From the NCBI GenBank assembly GCA_038212215.1, contig JBBQUT010000009.1, positions 62,001 through 126,000 of the forward strand: 64,000 nucleotides of DNA. The letters run 5' to 3'. This document shows positions 1-7,081 of this stretch, piece after piece. Numbering within the stretch: position 1 is the stretch's first letter; the number at the start of each line of letters is the position of its first letter. The stretch is from JALZAI01 sp038212215 (GTDB taxonomy: Bacteria > Actinomycetota > Actinomycetes > Mycobacteriales > Jatrophihabitantaceae). A program made the translations under genes and the position numbers. The notes under the pieces were generated by a model that worked only from the letters and a program-made list of their open reading frames with translations, was not told where the DNA came from and did no database searches.

Positions 1-2
1 TC

Positions 3-1211
3 ACGCTGCCGTTCAACGTGCCGTTGACCGAATGGGACGACCCTCGCATCGTCTACGTACCGCGCGGGATCTCGCGCCACGTCGTGCGGTTCGTCGATCT
101 GTCCGGCGAGGTGTTCGCCATCAAGGAAGCCACCGACCGGTTCGTACTGCGCGAGCACGGGTTGCTGCGCTCCCTGGCCGAGCACTCGGTCCCGGTCGTG
201 GAGGCCTACGGCACCGTGATCAATCGGCAGACGATGGACGGCGAGGAACTCGGCGGGCTGCTGATCACGCGGTACCTGCCGTTCTCGCAGCCCTACCGAT
301 CGCTGTTCAGTGGTCGTGTCTTGCCGCAGCTACGCACTCGGCTGCTCGACGCTCTGGCCGGTCTTTTCGTCCGGCTACACCTGGCGGGGTTCTACTGGGG
401 CGACTGCTCGCTGTCGAACACACTCTTCCGACGCGACGCCGGTGCGCTGGAAGCATATTTGGTTGACGCGGAGACCGGCGAGTTGCACGAGCGACTCTCG
501 CGCGGGCAACGTCTTTACGACATCGACATCGCCATTCTCAACATTGCCGGCGAAATGCTTGACCTGCAGGCCGCCGGTCTGCTCGACGAGGACCTTGACG
601 TCGCCGTACTCGCCAGCTCCGCACAAAGCCGCTACGAGAGGTTGTGGGAGGAACTGACCCACGACGAGATCGTCCCGCCCGGCGAGAACTACAAGATCAA
701 CGCCCGGGTGCGCACGCTCAACGACCTCGGTTTCGATGTGTCGGAGATGACGATCGCCGCCGAGCCGGAGGGCCTACGCCTCGGCTTCGACACCCACGTC
801 GTGGAGGCCGGTCACCACCAACGTCGGCTGTTCGAGCTGACCGGGCTGCGCGTGCAGGAGAATCAGGCGCGCACGCTGCTCGGCGACCTGTCTCGCTTCA
901 AGGCTAAGTGGGAATCCGGCGTCGACGCGGCAATCCCCGACGACAAGGCAGCACGCCGTTGGTTGGACGAGAAGTTCTACGGGACGCTCGGCCTCGTCCC
1001 CCCGGAACTCCGCCGCAAGCTGCCTGATGCAGAGCTCTTCCACGAGATCAGCGAGCACCGCTGGCTGCTGTCCGAGGCGCAGGGTCGCGATGTCGGCCGG
1101 GCTGCTGCGGTGGCGTCCTACGTCGCTTCGGTGCTGCGGGATCTGCCCGATACCCGGGTCGACCTGTCGTCCGGACCGCCGACGGAGGAGTTCGAGCCGA
1201 TCTTCGACTAG
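3..1211 (+). CDS. DUF4032 kinase-like protein, 5' end outside window
   Basis: The frame is open from base 3, and the codons before the first possible GTG (18) already read like the family (T-L-P-F-N-V-P-L-T-E-W), so the true start lies upstream and the gene is partial. The N-terminal half resembles a lipopolysaccharide-kinase/protein-kinase fold: an IKEA segment near residue 36, and GFYWGDCSLSN (about 122-132) followed by YLVDAETGE, which look like catalytic and metal-binding loops. The C-terminal half (from about 230) fits DUF4032. Members are common in actinobacteria, often near hydrolases; the substrate is unknown. It ends 9 bp before the metallo-hydrolase start, so co-transcription is likely. 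Kinase activity is inferred from the fold only. Confidence 0.8.
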   Translation, partial: TLPFNVPLTEWDDPRIVYVPRGISRHVVRFVDLSGEVFAIKEATDRFVLREHGLLRSLAEHSVPVVEAYGTVINRQTMDGEELGGLLITRYLPFSQPYRSLFSGRVLPQLRTRLLDALAGLFVRLHLAGFYWGDCSLSNTLFRRDAGALEAYLVDAETGELHERLSRGQRLYDIDIAILNIAGEMLDLQAAGLLDEDLDVAVLASSAQSRYERLWEELTHDEIVPPGENYKINARVRTLNDLGFDVSEMTIAAEPEGLRLGFDTHVVEAGHHQRRLFELTGLRVQENQARTLLGDLSRFKAKWESGVDAAIPDDKAARRWLDEKFYGTLGLVPPELRRKLPDAELFHEISEHRWLLSEAQGRDVGRAAAVASYVASVLRDLPDTRVDLSSGPPTEEFEPIFD

Positions 1212-1220
1212 GTTGCAGCC

Positions 1221-1904
1221 ATGAGCGAGGCAAGCGGTATGGACGACAGCTATTCCGGCGTGGTCGAGGTCGGTGGACCGTGGGACGTGCGTTACCTGCC
1301 CGGCCTTACGATCGCCAAGCTGGCCGTCGGGCCGATGAACAACAACGCCTACCTACTGCGGTGCACGCAGACCGATGAGGGCTTGCTTATCGACGCGGCC
1401 AACGAGGCCGGCCGGCTGCGGGAACTGATGCGCCTGGACGGTCCGCCGGTGTCGGCGATCCTGACCACGCACCGACACGCTGACCACTGGCAGGCGCTCG
1501 CGGAGGCGATGACCGACGCCGACGCCGCCGTGTACGCGGGTGCCGACGACGCCGACGAGTTGCCGGTTGCGGTTGACGAGCGTCTTGAGCACGGCGATCG
1601 CGTGACCGTCGGCGACCTGACGCTGGAGATCACCGCGTTGCGCGGGCACACCCCTGGCTCGATCGCCGTGCTCTACCGCGATCCGCAAGGTTCGCCGCAC
1701 CTGTTTACCGGCGACTCGCTGTTCCCGGGTGGTCCCGGGCGGACGACGAATCCGACCGATTTCACTTCGCTGATGGACGACCTCGAAGCTCGGGTGTTCG
1801 CCGAGCTCCCGGACGAGACGTGGTTCTACCCCGGGCACGGCGACGACTCCACCCTCGGCACCGAGCGTCCGCATCTCGCCGAGTGGCGCAAACGCGGGTG
1901 GTGA
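1221..1904 (+). CDS. MBL-fold metallo-hydrolase (glyoxalase II-like)
   Basis: A 227-residue metallo-beta-lactamase-fold hydrolase. The zinc motif THRHADHW (about 75-82) gives the HxHxDH signature; GHTPGS, TGDSLFPGG and YPGHG supply the later metal-binding His/Asp residues in the order seen in glyoxalase II-like hydrolases. The ATG at 1221 is used; an ATG six codons later (1239) is an alternative. It probably hydrolyses a thioester or similar bond in the cytoplasm; the substrate cannot be read from the sequence. It follows the DUF4032 gene by 9 bp and converges with the methyltransferase gene downstream. Confidence 0.88.
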   Translation: MSEASGMDDSYSGVVEVGGPWDVRYLPGLTIAKLAVGPMNNNAYLLRCTQTDEGLLIDAANEAGRLRELMRLDGPPVSAILTTHRHADHWQALAEAMTDADAAVYAGADDADELPVAVDERLEHGDRVTVGDLTLEITALRGHTPGSIAVLYRDPQGSPHLFTGDSLFPGGPGRTTNPTDFTSLMDDLEARVFAELPDETWFYPGHGDDSTLGTERPHLAEWRKRGW

Positions 1905-1953
1905 TCGCGGCGCCTCACCCTTGGCAAGGCGACTTCTCCAGCCGTGCAACGAA

Positions 1954-1968
1954 CCGCGATCGTCGCGG
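1954..1968. terminator. Small hairpin between convergent genes
   Basis: CCGCGA-TCG-TCGCGG forms a perfect 6-bp stem with a 3-nt loop in the 66-bp gap between two convergent genes. There is no clear U-tract on either side, so its role as a bidirectional terminator is inferred from position only. Confidence 0.3.
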
Positions 1969-1970
1969 GC

Positions 1971-2606
1971 TCAATACTGCGTGTCGGTGACGAGAGGCAC
2001 GAACCGGACGCCGAGCAACGCCTGCCGACGCCCATGCTGCAAGCGGACCAGTTGACCGGTCCCGTTGACGCCGACCGGGCAGACCAGGCGACCGCCGGTG
2101 GCAAGCTGCGTGACCAGACTGGGCGGGATGTCCACAGCCATTGCAGCGACCGAGATGGCGTGGAACGGCGCTCGATCGGGCGCGCCGAGTGCGCCGTCGC
2201 CGACGCGCACCTCGACGTTGTCGTAGCCGAGGTCCGTGAGCACGGCGCGGGCGCGCTCGGCAAGGCCCCGGTGCCGTTCGATGGTCACGACGCGGCTGGC
2301 GCAGCGGGAGAGAACGGCGGCGGCGTATCCGGCGCCGGCGCCCACTTCGAGCACCTCCACGTCGTCGTCGAGGTCCAGCGCCGCAGCCATGATCGCGACG
2401 ATCTGCGGCACGGAAATCGTCTGGCCGTGCCCGAGAGGCAGCGGGTACTCCCGGTAGGCAGCCGCTGCGTGCGCGCCCGGCACGAACCGCTCCCGGGGAA
2501 CTTCAGCCATAGCAGCGAGCACACGCTGATCGGTGATCCCGTTCCGGCGCAGGCGCTCGACCATCGTCGAGCGCTCGGCCAAAGCGGTCGTGCTCCGTCG
2601 GATCAT
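1971..2606 (-). CDS. Protein-L-isoaspartate O-methyltransferase-like protein
   Basis: A 211-residue SAM-dependent methyltransferase of the PIMT (Pcm) type, which methylates isoaspartyl residues in damaged proteins. Family marks: VPRERFVP near the N terminus, the PLGHGQTISVPQIVA segment, and SAM motif I VLEVGAGAGYAAAVL. I chose the ATG at 2606 (preceded by AAGGGCGG); a GTG at 2642 in frame would add 12 residues but has no visible ribosome-binding site. The gene follows the GDT1-type exporter with a small gap, so it may be the second cistron of the manganese riboswitch transcript. Some actinobacterial relatives act in RiPP tailoring, but no precursor peptide is visible here. Confidence 0.85.
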   Translation of the reverse strand: MIRRSTTALAERSTMVERLRRNGITDQRVLAAMAEVPRERFVPGAHAAAAYREYPLPLGHGQTISVPQIVAIMAAALDLDDDVEVLEVGAGAGYAAAVLSRCASRVVTIERHRGLAERARAVLTDLGYDNVEVRVGDGALGAPDRAPFHAISVAAMAVDIPPSLVTQLATGGRLVCPVGVNGTGQLVRLQHGRRQALLGVRFVPLVTDTQY

Positions 2607-2652
2607 CTCGTGCGCCGCCCTTGTCGATGCAGACCCTCTCACGTGCGGTCGA

Positions 2653-3237
2653 TCAGCGCAGGGCTTCTATCAGCGAAGCAATCCCGAACCCCACGAAGAC
2701 CACCGCTCCGATCCGGTGCAGCACAGGCACCGACACGAAGCGCAACAAATTCTTGCCCACGCTGATCGCGAGGAGGGCGGCCGTCCACAAGGCGAGCGTG
2801 GCGCCGATGCCGACAGCGAGAGCGTCGTCGTAGCGAGCGGCCAGGTTGGCCATCGCGATTTGCGTGATGTCGCCCCACTCGCCGACGAAAATCACACCGA
2901 ACGACGCTGCGGCGACGCCCCACGACGACTTCAGCGACGACGCATCGGCCTCCTCTTGCGACTCGTCATGGCTGCCTGCCGCGAAGAGCATGAGCGCCGC
3001 ACCTGCGAAGAAGAGGAGGGCGACCGCGAGTCGGACGAAGTGGCGCGGAGCCAGCGCAAGCAGGCTGCCTACGCTCACCGCGATGACGACGTGCACCGCG
3101 AAAGCGGCTGCCACGCCGAGAAAGACCCAGCGTGGCGAGAATCGCGTGCCGAGCACCAACGAAGCGAACATGCTTTTGTCGGGAAGTTCGGCGAGCAGCA
3201 GGATGCCGAAAGTGATAACGGCAACTACCGGATTCAC
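2653..3237 (-). CDS. TMEM165/GDT1 (UPF0016) family manganese exporter
   Basis: A 194-residue membrane protein with about six helices in two repeats, each carrying the family motif in variant form: ELPDKS (about 17-22) and EWGDIT (about 118-123). Bacterial UPF0016 proteins export Mn2+ (MntX/MneA-type), with the acidic residues binding the ion. The GTG start at 3237 sits 8 nt after a strong AAGGAG, which closes a yybP-ykoY-type Mn2+ riboswitch leader, directly supporting manganese-controlled expression. The middle loop is rich in Glu/Asp/Ser (HDESQEEAD). The PIMT-like gene lies immediately downstream. Confidence 0.9.
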   Translation of the reverse strand: MNPVVAVITFGILLLAELPDKSMFASLVLGTRFSPRWVFLGVAAAFAVHVVIAVSVGSLLALAPRHFVRLAVALLFFAGAALMLFAAGSHDESQEEADASSLKSSWGVAAASFGVIFVGEWGDITQIAMANLAARYDDALAVGIGATLALWTAALLAISVGKNLLRFVSVPVLHRIGAVVFVGFGIASLIEALR

Positions 3238-3245
3238 AAGTGGTA

Positions 3246-3405
3246 CTCCTTGATGTCACCGGCCGGATCGCCAGGCGCCGACGGCAGCCTTCGACCCGGC
3301 CATGTACGGCCAGGGCCGAAGGTCTCGTCCACCCGATGTGGGCCTGGCGGCCGGGCAAAAATCGCCAGCATGTCGACGCGCCAGTTTAGGGACTACTCCC
3401 CCTCG
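3246..3405 (-). promoter_or_regulatory. yybP-ykoY manganese riboswitch leader
   Basis: Read on the minus strand, the leader begins with GGGGGAGTAGTCC (complement of about 3391-3404), matching the conserved 5' GGGGAGUA of yybP-ykoY elements, and ends with CCGGTGACATCAAGGAG just before the GTG of the UPF0016 gene. Between them a long arm (CCTTCGGCCCTGGCC pairing with GGCCGGGTCGAAGG) is predicted. The family senses Mn2+ and commonly controls UPF0016 exporters. The AAGGAG ribosome-binding site lies at the end of the element, so translational control is likely. The remaining upstream sequence, 3406-3641, shows nothing I can name. Confidence 0.85.
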
Positions 3406-3641
3406 TATGAATCATTTTAGGCGGAGCTATCCATCGACGCGTGCGTTCGACGCGTCAGCGGCGGTGATGCCGCCCACACCGCGCCGCAGCGCCGAGGGCC
3501 GAAGCGGCTGCGGACCGATGTGGTCAACAGCCTGGCCCATCTCGGCCGGTCTCGCGCAGACCGCTGCAGGAACCAGCAGTGTTTGGAGACCCACCACTCC
3601 GGCGCCGCGTCTGTCGCAGGACATGACTACCGTGCGGTGAG

Positions 3642-4139
3642 TCAGTGGCCGAAGCAGTGCGCGCTGAAGTAGTTGATTACGTGCTCGATGGCAGGGCTTA
3701 CCTGTTGGGCCGCGACCGGGTCGATCTGACCGTCGGCGAAGCCCTTGATGAAGTCAGCAACCTTGTGGGCGTCGGCGCTTATGGCAGCAGGGGCGTCCTG
3801 CGCGAGCTTGCTCCACGCGTCCGAGATTCTCTTGACATCGGCTTTGGACGAGTTGTTCGCAGGAATGCCGGACAGGTCACCCGAACTGAAGTCGCTGCAG
3901 AATTGCGATTCGCCGCTGTTGCCGCCGCCGCTGTCTGTCGGGTCCGACGACGCAGTCTCTTGCGCGGAGCTCGGATCAGCCGTCGTCGGGCTCGACTGAA
4001 GAGCGGTGGGGACCCGGGTGCTGGTTGGCGACGACGTGCCACTGCCCAGGGGAGTCCCGTTGCGGACGCTGCTGCACCCGACGAGCAGCGCTCCGGCTAC
4101 GAGCACGCCCGCTATCGATCTAGCTATACGACGTGGCAT
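3642..4139 (-). CDS. Putative lipoprotein of unknown function
   Basis: A 165-residue protein that starts with basic residues and a hydrophobic stretch ending in the lipobox LLVGC, so it should be lipid-anchored on the outer face of the membrane. A Ser/Thr/Pro-rich linker (about 30-75) leads to a small C-terminal region with Cys residues near its start (SQFCSDF) and end (AHCFGH), a possible disulfide. I use the ATG at 4139, which places the signal correctly; the upstream in-frame GTG at 4175 would add 12 residues. No family is recognised. It precedes two L,D-transpeptidase genes on the same strand, and is 3' to them in the transcript direction. Confidence 0.65.
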   Translation of the reverse strand: MPRRIARSIAGVLVAGALLVGCSSVRNGTPLGSGTSSPTSTRVPTALQSSPTTADPSSAQETASSDPTDSGGGNSGESQFCSDFSSGDLSGIPANNSSKADVKRISDAWSKLAQDAPAAISADAHKVADFIKGFADGQIDPVAAQQVSPAIEHVINYFSAHCFGH

Positions 4140-4254
4140 ACACACCAATGTCATCAGCAAGGTCCCCCTCCGCAAGCTCGTTGCCAGACCCTACGTGACA
4201 GCACCGGGTGCGCGCGTGCTCACTCGCTCCCACCAGTTTCGCCCGTCGGCACGG

Positions 4255-5121
4255 TCAGCCCGTCCCCATGAGGATCCTCGGGTGCGCGTCCGGCCGGAGC
4301 CAGCGCAGGATGCGTACCAAGTGGTCTCGCTCGATCGACACGCAACCCTGAGTGGGCTGACCGACCGTGACGTGCAGGAAGAATGCGCTGCCCTTACCGG
4401 CGATCGCCGGGGCTTGGTTGTAGTCGATAACCACGGCGTATTCGTAGTACGGAACCGTGTAATAGAGGTGCTCATTCGGGTTGCCCTGCGTGAACGCGCA
4501 ACCGGACACGCAGTGCTGCAACGTGTTGTAGAGCGGTCCGGGCTCGCTGATCCACCAGTCGGCCGGCGTCGTACGGGTGTAGGCCAGGGCAGTGCCCGGA
4601 TCAGCGAAGCGGCCGAAAGCCCTGGTGAGGGTGAAGCTGCCCTGCGGCGTGGCCGTGCTGTTCTCGCTGGCGGGTGTGCTGAATCCCGCGCTGCCGAGCC
4701 AGGCCGCGACGGATGGGCCACTGCGTTGCCAGCCGTGCGCGCCGAGTTCCCAGGCCTGCAGGGTGGCGGTGGTGCTCGACGGTGAGTGTGCCGTCACCGT
4801 GATCACCTGCCGGGCGTCGCCGGTCGGGTAGCGAAGCGGCAGGGTTCGGGTCGCGGGCGGGTGACTCGGCGCGGTCGGGCGGCTGCGGGGACGGTTCGGG
4901 TGTTGCGTTACACGAGTGCTGGCGCTCGGCGCTCGGTGCGCCGCTGCGGACGTCGTGGGTGCGGACGTCGTGGGAGCGGGACTCGTCGCGGCGGACGTGC
5001 GCGCCGCCGTACGTGTCGGCACCGGACGCGCGGACGGTGCGCCGGACGTCGCCGAGCAGGCGACGAGCACTACTGCGGCTCCGACGAAGGTAACGGCGGT
5101 GCGCACAATCGAGGTCACCAC
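4255..5121 (-). CDS. L,D-transpeptidase (YkuD-type) lipoprotein
   Basis: A 288-residue exported enzyme. An N-terminal hydrophobic stretch ends in LVACS, a lipobox, followed by a long Ala/Ser/Thr/Pro linker (about 25-90). The C-terminal domain carries FFLHVTVG followed by TQGCVSI with the catalytic Cys at about 260, the L,D-transpeptidase signature (His...S/T-x-G-C). Such enzymes make 3-3 cross-links in peptidoglycan or attach proteins to it. The gene lies 9 bp after a paralogue with the same architecture, so the two are probably one operon and arose by tandem duplication. GTG start, with a second GTG as the next codon. Confidence 0.85.
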   Translation of the reverse strand: MVTSIVRTAVTFVGAAVVLVACSATSGAPSARPVPTRTAARTSAATSPAPTTSAPTTSAAAHRAPSASTRVTQHPNRPRSRPTAPSHPPATRTLPLRYPTGDARQVITVTAHSPSSTTATLQAWELGAHGWQRSGPSVAAWLGSAGFSTPASENSTATPQGSFTLTRAFGRFADPGTALAYTRTTPADWWISEPGPLYNTLQHCVSGCAFTQGNPNEHLYYTVPYYEYAVVIDYNQAPAIAGKGSAFFLHVTVGQPTQGCVSIERDHLVRILRWLRPDAHPRILMGTG

Positions 5122-5130
5122 CTCAGGGTG

Positions 5131-6186
5131 TCATGCGGTGCCGATCAGGATCCGCGGATAGCTGCCCGGCGTGAGCCAGCGCAACACCGACACCAGGTCG
5201 CTGCTCGCAATGGCGACGCAGCCCGCTGTGGACGAACCGACCGACACGTGCAGGAAGAAAGCGCTGCCTGCGCCTTGGCGCACCGGTCCGACATTTCGGG
5301 TGTTGTAGTCGATGACGACGGCGTAGTTGTAGAACGGAGTGGTGTAGTAAAGGTGCTCGTTCGGGCTGCCCTGAGCGAAAGCGCAGCGGGACCAGCAGTG
5401 CTGCATCGTGTTGTAGAGGGCTCCGGACTGGCTGATCCACCAATCGGCGGGCGAGGTCTTGGTGTACGGCAGCGCGGTGCCCGGATCGGCATAGCGGCCG
5501 AACGCGCGGGTCAGCGAGAAACTGCCCATCGGTGTGGCCGACCGCGATTCGCTCGGATAACGGGTCATGCCCTGCGAACCGATGTGCGCGGTGATACTCG
5601 CCCCGACCCGCCACCACCCGCCGCCCGGCGCCTTCGTCCAGCGCTGGAATTGGGCGACGGTGCTGCCGGTCGAACCGGCGACGACGGTAATGACCCGGGT
5701 CGCCGAACCGGTGCTGTAGCCGAGCGGTAAGGCGCCGCCGCGGCGCGGCGCCGGGGTGGGCGTGTGCCGCGCCGGGGTGCGGCTCGCCGGCAATGCGTGA
5801 CGCAGCGGCGGGGCGGCGGCCGAACTGTGCGCTACCCGGCCGGGATGCGACGCCGTCGAGAGGCTCGGGCGTGGCGCCTCGGTGCGGCTTCGGGCGGCGG
5901 CGGTACGGCTCGGGGCGGCGGTGCGGCTCGCGGCTGGGACGCGGACCGGCGCGGCACTGCTCAGCATCCGTCCGGCGTTCACGCGTAGCGCAACGGCGGT
6001 CCGAGAGAGGGCCGCCGGCGACACGAAATGAGGCGTATCGGTGGCGGAGAACGACGTCGTGGCGACGCTCTTCGACGGCTGCACCGCGTGGTCGGTGCCG
6101 GCCCGCGACATGCCGACCGCGACGGCGGCACAGCCGACAACGGCAGCAACGGCGGTGCAGGTGGAAGCGACACGGGCGAAACCCAT
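5131..6186 (-). CDS. L,D-transpeptidase (YkuD-type), paralogue
   Basis: A 351-residue exported enzyme. I start it at the ATG at 6186, which gives a typical signal/anchor (MGFARVAS... AVGMS); an in-frame start at 6222 would add 12 residues. A roughly 110-residue Ala/Arg/Pro/Thr-rich linker, probably crossing the cell wall, precedes the catalytic domain with FFLHVSVG and TAGCVAI (catalytic Cys about 323). It shares long identical stretches with its downstream neighbour (LTRAFGR, ADPGTAL, PADWWIS, NPNEHLYYT). It differs in lacking an obvious lipobox, so the pair may act at different depths in the wall. Confidence 0.86.
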   Translation of the reverse strand: MGFARVASTCTAVAAVVGCAAVAVGMSRAGTDHAVQPSKSVATTSFSATDTPHFVSPAALSRTAVALRVNAGRMLSSAAPVRVPAASRTAAPSRTAAARSRTEAPRPSLSTASHPGRVAHSSAAAPPLRHALPASRTPARHTPTPAPRRGGALPLGYSTGSATRVITVVAGSTGSTVAQFQRWTKAPGGGWWRVGASITAHIGSQGMTRYPSESRSATPMGSFSLTRAFGRYADPGTALPYTKTSPADWWISQSGALYNTMQHCWSRCAFAQGSPNEHLYYTTPFYNYAVVIDYNTRNVGPVRQGAGSAFFLHVSVGSSTAGCVAIASSDLVSVLRWLTPGSYPRILIGTA

Positions 6187-6284
6187 GTGGCCAGTGTGAC
6201 AAAGGTGACTGCGGTAGGCCAATCGAGAGCCGACGCCGGACCGGGGAGTCGCGCGCTGGTGCCGGCGTCTGCCAGGCTCGGCAA

Positions 6285-6587
6285 GTGACTTATGACGGCG
6301 TTCTCGAAGTGGCCGACCTCCGCGTCCCGCCGGGTTCGGAAGCAGACTTCGCCGACGCGTACCGCGGGGTCCGCGAGGTGCTCACCAGCACGCCCGGCTG
6401 CCGATCGGTGCGCATGACGCGAGGTGTCGAGACACCTGAGCGATTCGTGTTGCTCGTGGAGTGGGACTCTGTCGATGCTCACGAGCAGAATTTCCGGGCG
6501 TCGGAGCGCTTCAACACCTGGCGCGGCGCCATCGGGCCGTTCCTCGCGGCGCCGCCCGTCGTCGAGCACTTCATCGACGTCGAGTGA
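6285..6587 (+). CDS. Antibiotic biosynthesis monooxygenase (ABM)-domain protein
   Basis: A 100-residue protein of the ABM/dimeric alpha-beta barrel type: a repeated beta-alpha-beta pattern with CRSVRMTRGVE, a central FVLLVEWDS strand (ERFVLLVEWDSVDAH) and a final PPVVEHF strand. The start is the GTG at 6285; the open frame runs much further upstream, but that part is antisense to the L,D-transpeptidase gene. Family members include heme-degrading enzymes and small quinol or polyketide oxygenases, so function is not fixed. It is divergent from the transpeptidase operon (98-bp gap) and converges on the VOC gene with a 3-bp gap. Confidence 0.75.
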   Translation: MTYDGVLEVADLRVPPGSEADFADAYRGVREVLTSTPGCRSVRMTRGVETPERFVLLVEWDSVDAHEQNFRASERFNTWRGAIGPFLAAPPVVEHFIDVE

Positions 6588-6590
6588 GGC

Positions 6591-6989
6591 CTACTCCGCA
6601 GCGGTGACCTCGACCGCATTGCCGTCCGGATCGCACACGATCGCCCCGTAGCGACCGCGGCGGTAGATGACCCAGCGACGCGGCGCCGCGCGGCTCGTCC
6701 CGCCGGCCGCAACGGCGCTCTCGTGGAAGCGGTCCACCGCCATGCGATCCTCGGCGGCGAACTCGGCGTGCAGTTCGCGGGTGGATTGCGGGCCGGCAAC
6801 CAGCCAGAACATCGCCGGCTCGTCGGCAGCGGCCCACGCGGCCACCTCGGCAACGGCGTCGCCTTCCTCCTCGTCCCCGAATTCGACGACGCGCGACATG
6901 CCCAGCGCGCCGAGCGCAGCGTCGTAGAAGGCGGCGCTCGCGACGAAATCGGACGTGGTGACCGTGACTTGGCTCAGTCGTGCGGGCAT
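6591..6989 (-). CDS. VOC family protein (glyoxalase/bleomycin-resistance fold)
   Basis: A 132-residue protein with one full VOC domain: beta-alpha-beta-beta-beta modules starting LSQVTVTTSDFVASAAFYD and ending GAIVCDPDGNAVEVT, the usual C-terminal DPDGN-E signature. VOC proteins bind a metal ion and act as lyases, dioxygenases or antibiotic-binding proteins; nothing here narrows it further. I use the ATG at 6989; a GTG at 6995 would add two residues. It is divergent from the ThDP enzyme, and the 92-bp gap between them must hold both promoters. Confidence 0.82.
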   Translation of the reverse strand: MPARLSQVTVTTSDFVASAAFYDAALGALGMSRVVEFGDEEEGDAVAEVAAWAAADEPAMFWLVAGPQSTRELHAEFAAEDRMAVDRFHESAVAAGGTSRAAPRRWVIYRRGRYGAIVCDPDGNAVEVTAAE

Positions 6990-7081
6990 CGGCACGACCT
7001 CCGCGATAATGGCCGGGTGATCCTGTCCCGCGCCCGGGTGCGCTCTGCCGTCACCGTAGCGAAGGTTGCCGGACGAGCGGC

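Noticed and set aside
3302..3640. Plus-strand ORF across the Mn riboswitch
   Set aside because: Composition is that of a shadow frame, and the opposite strand carries a conserved regulatory RNA.
5793..6284. Upstream extension of the ABM-domain gene
   Set aside because: This part is antisense to the L,D-transpeptidase gene; the protein family begins at the GTG 6285.
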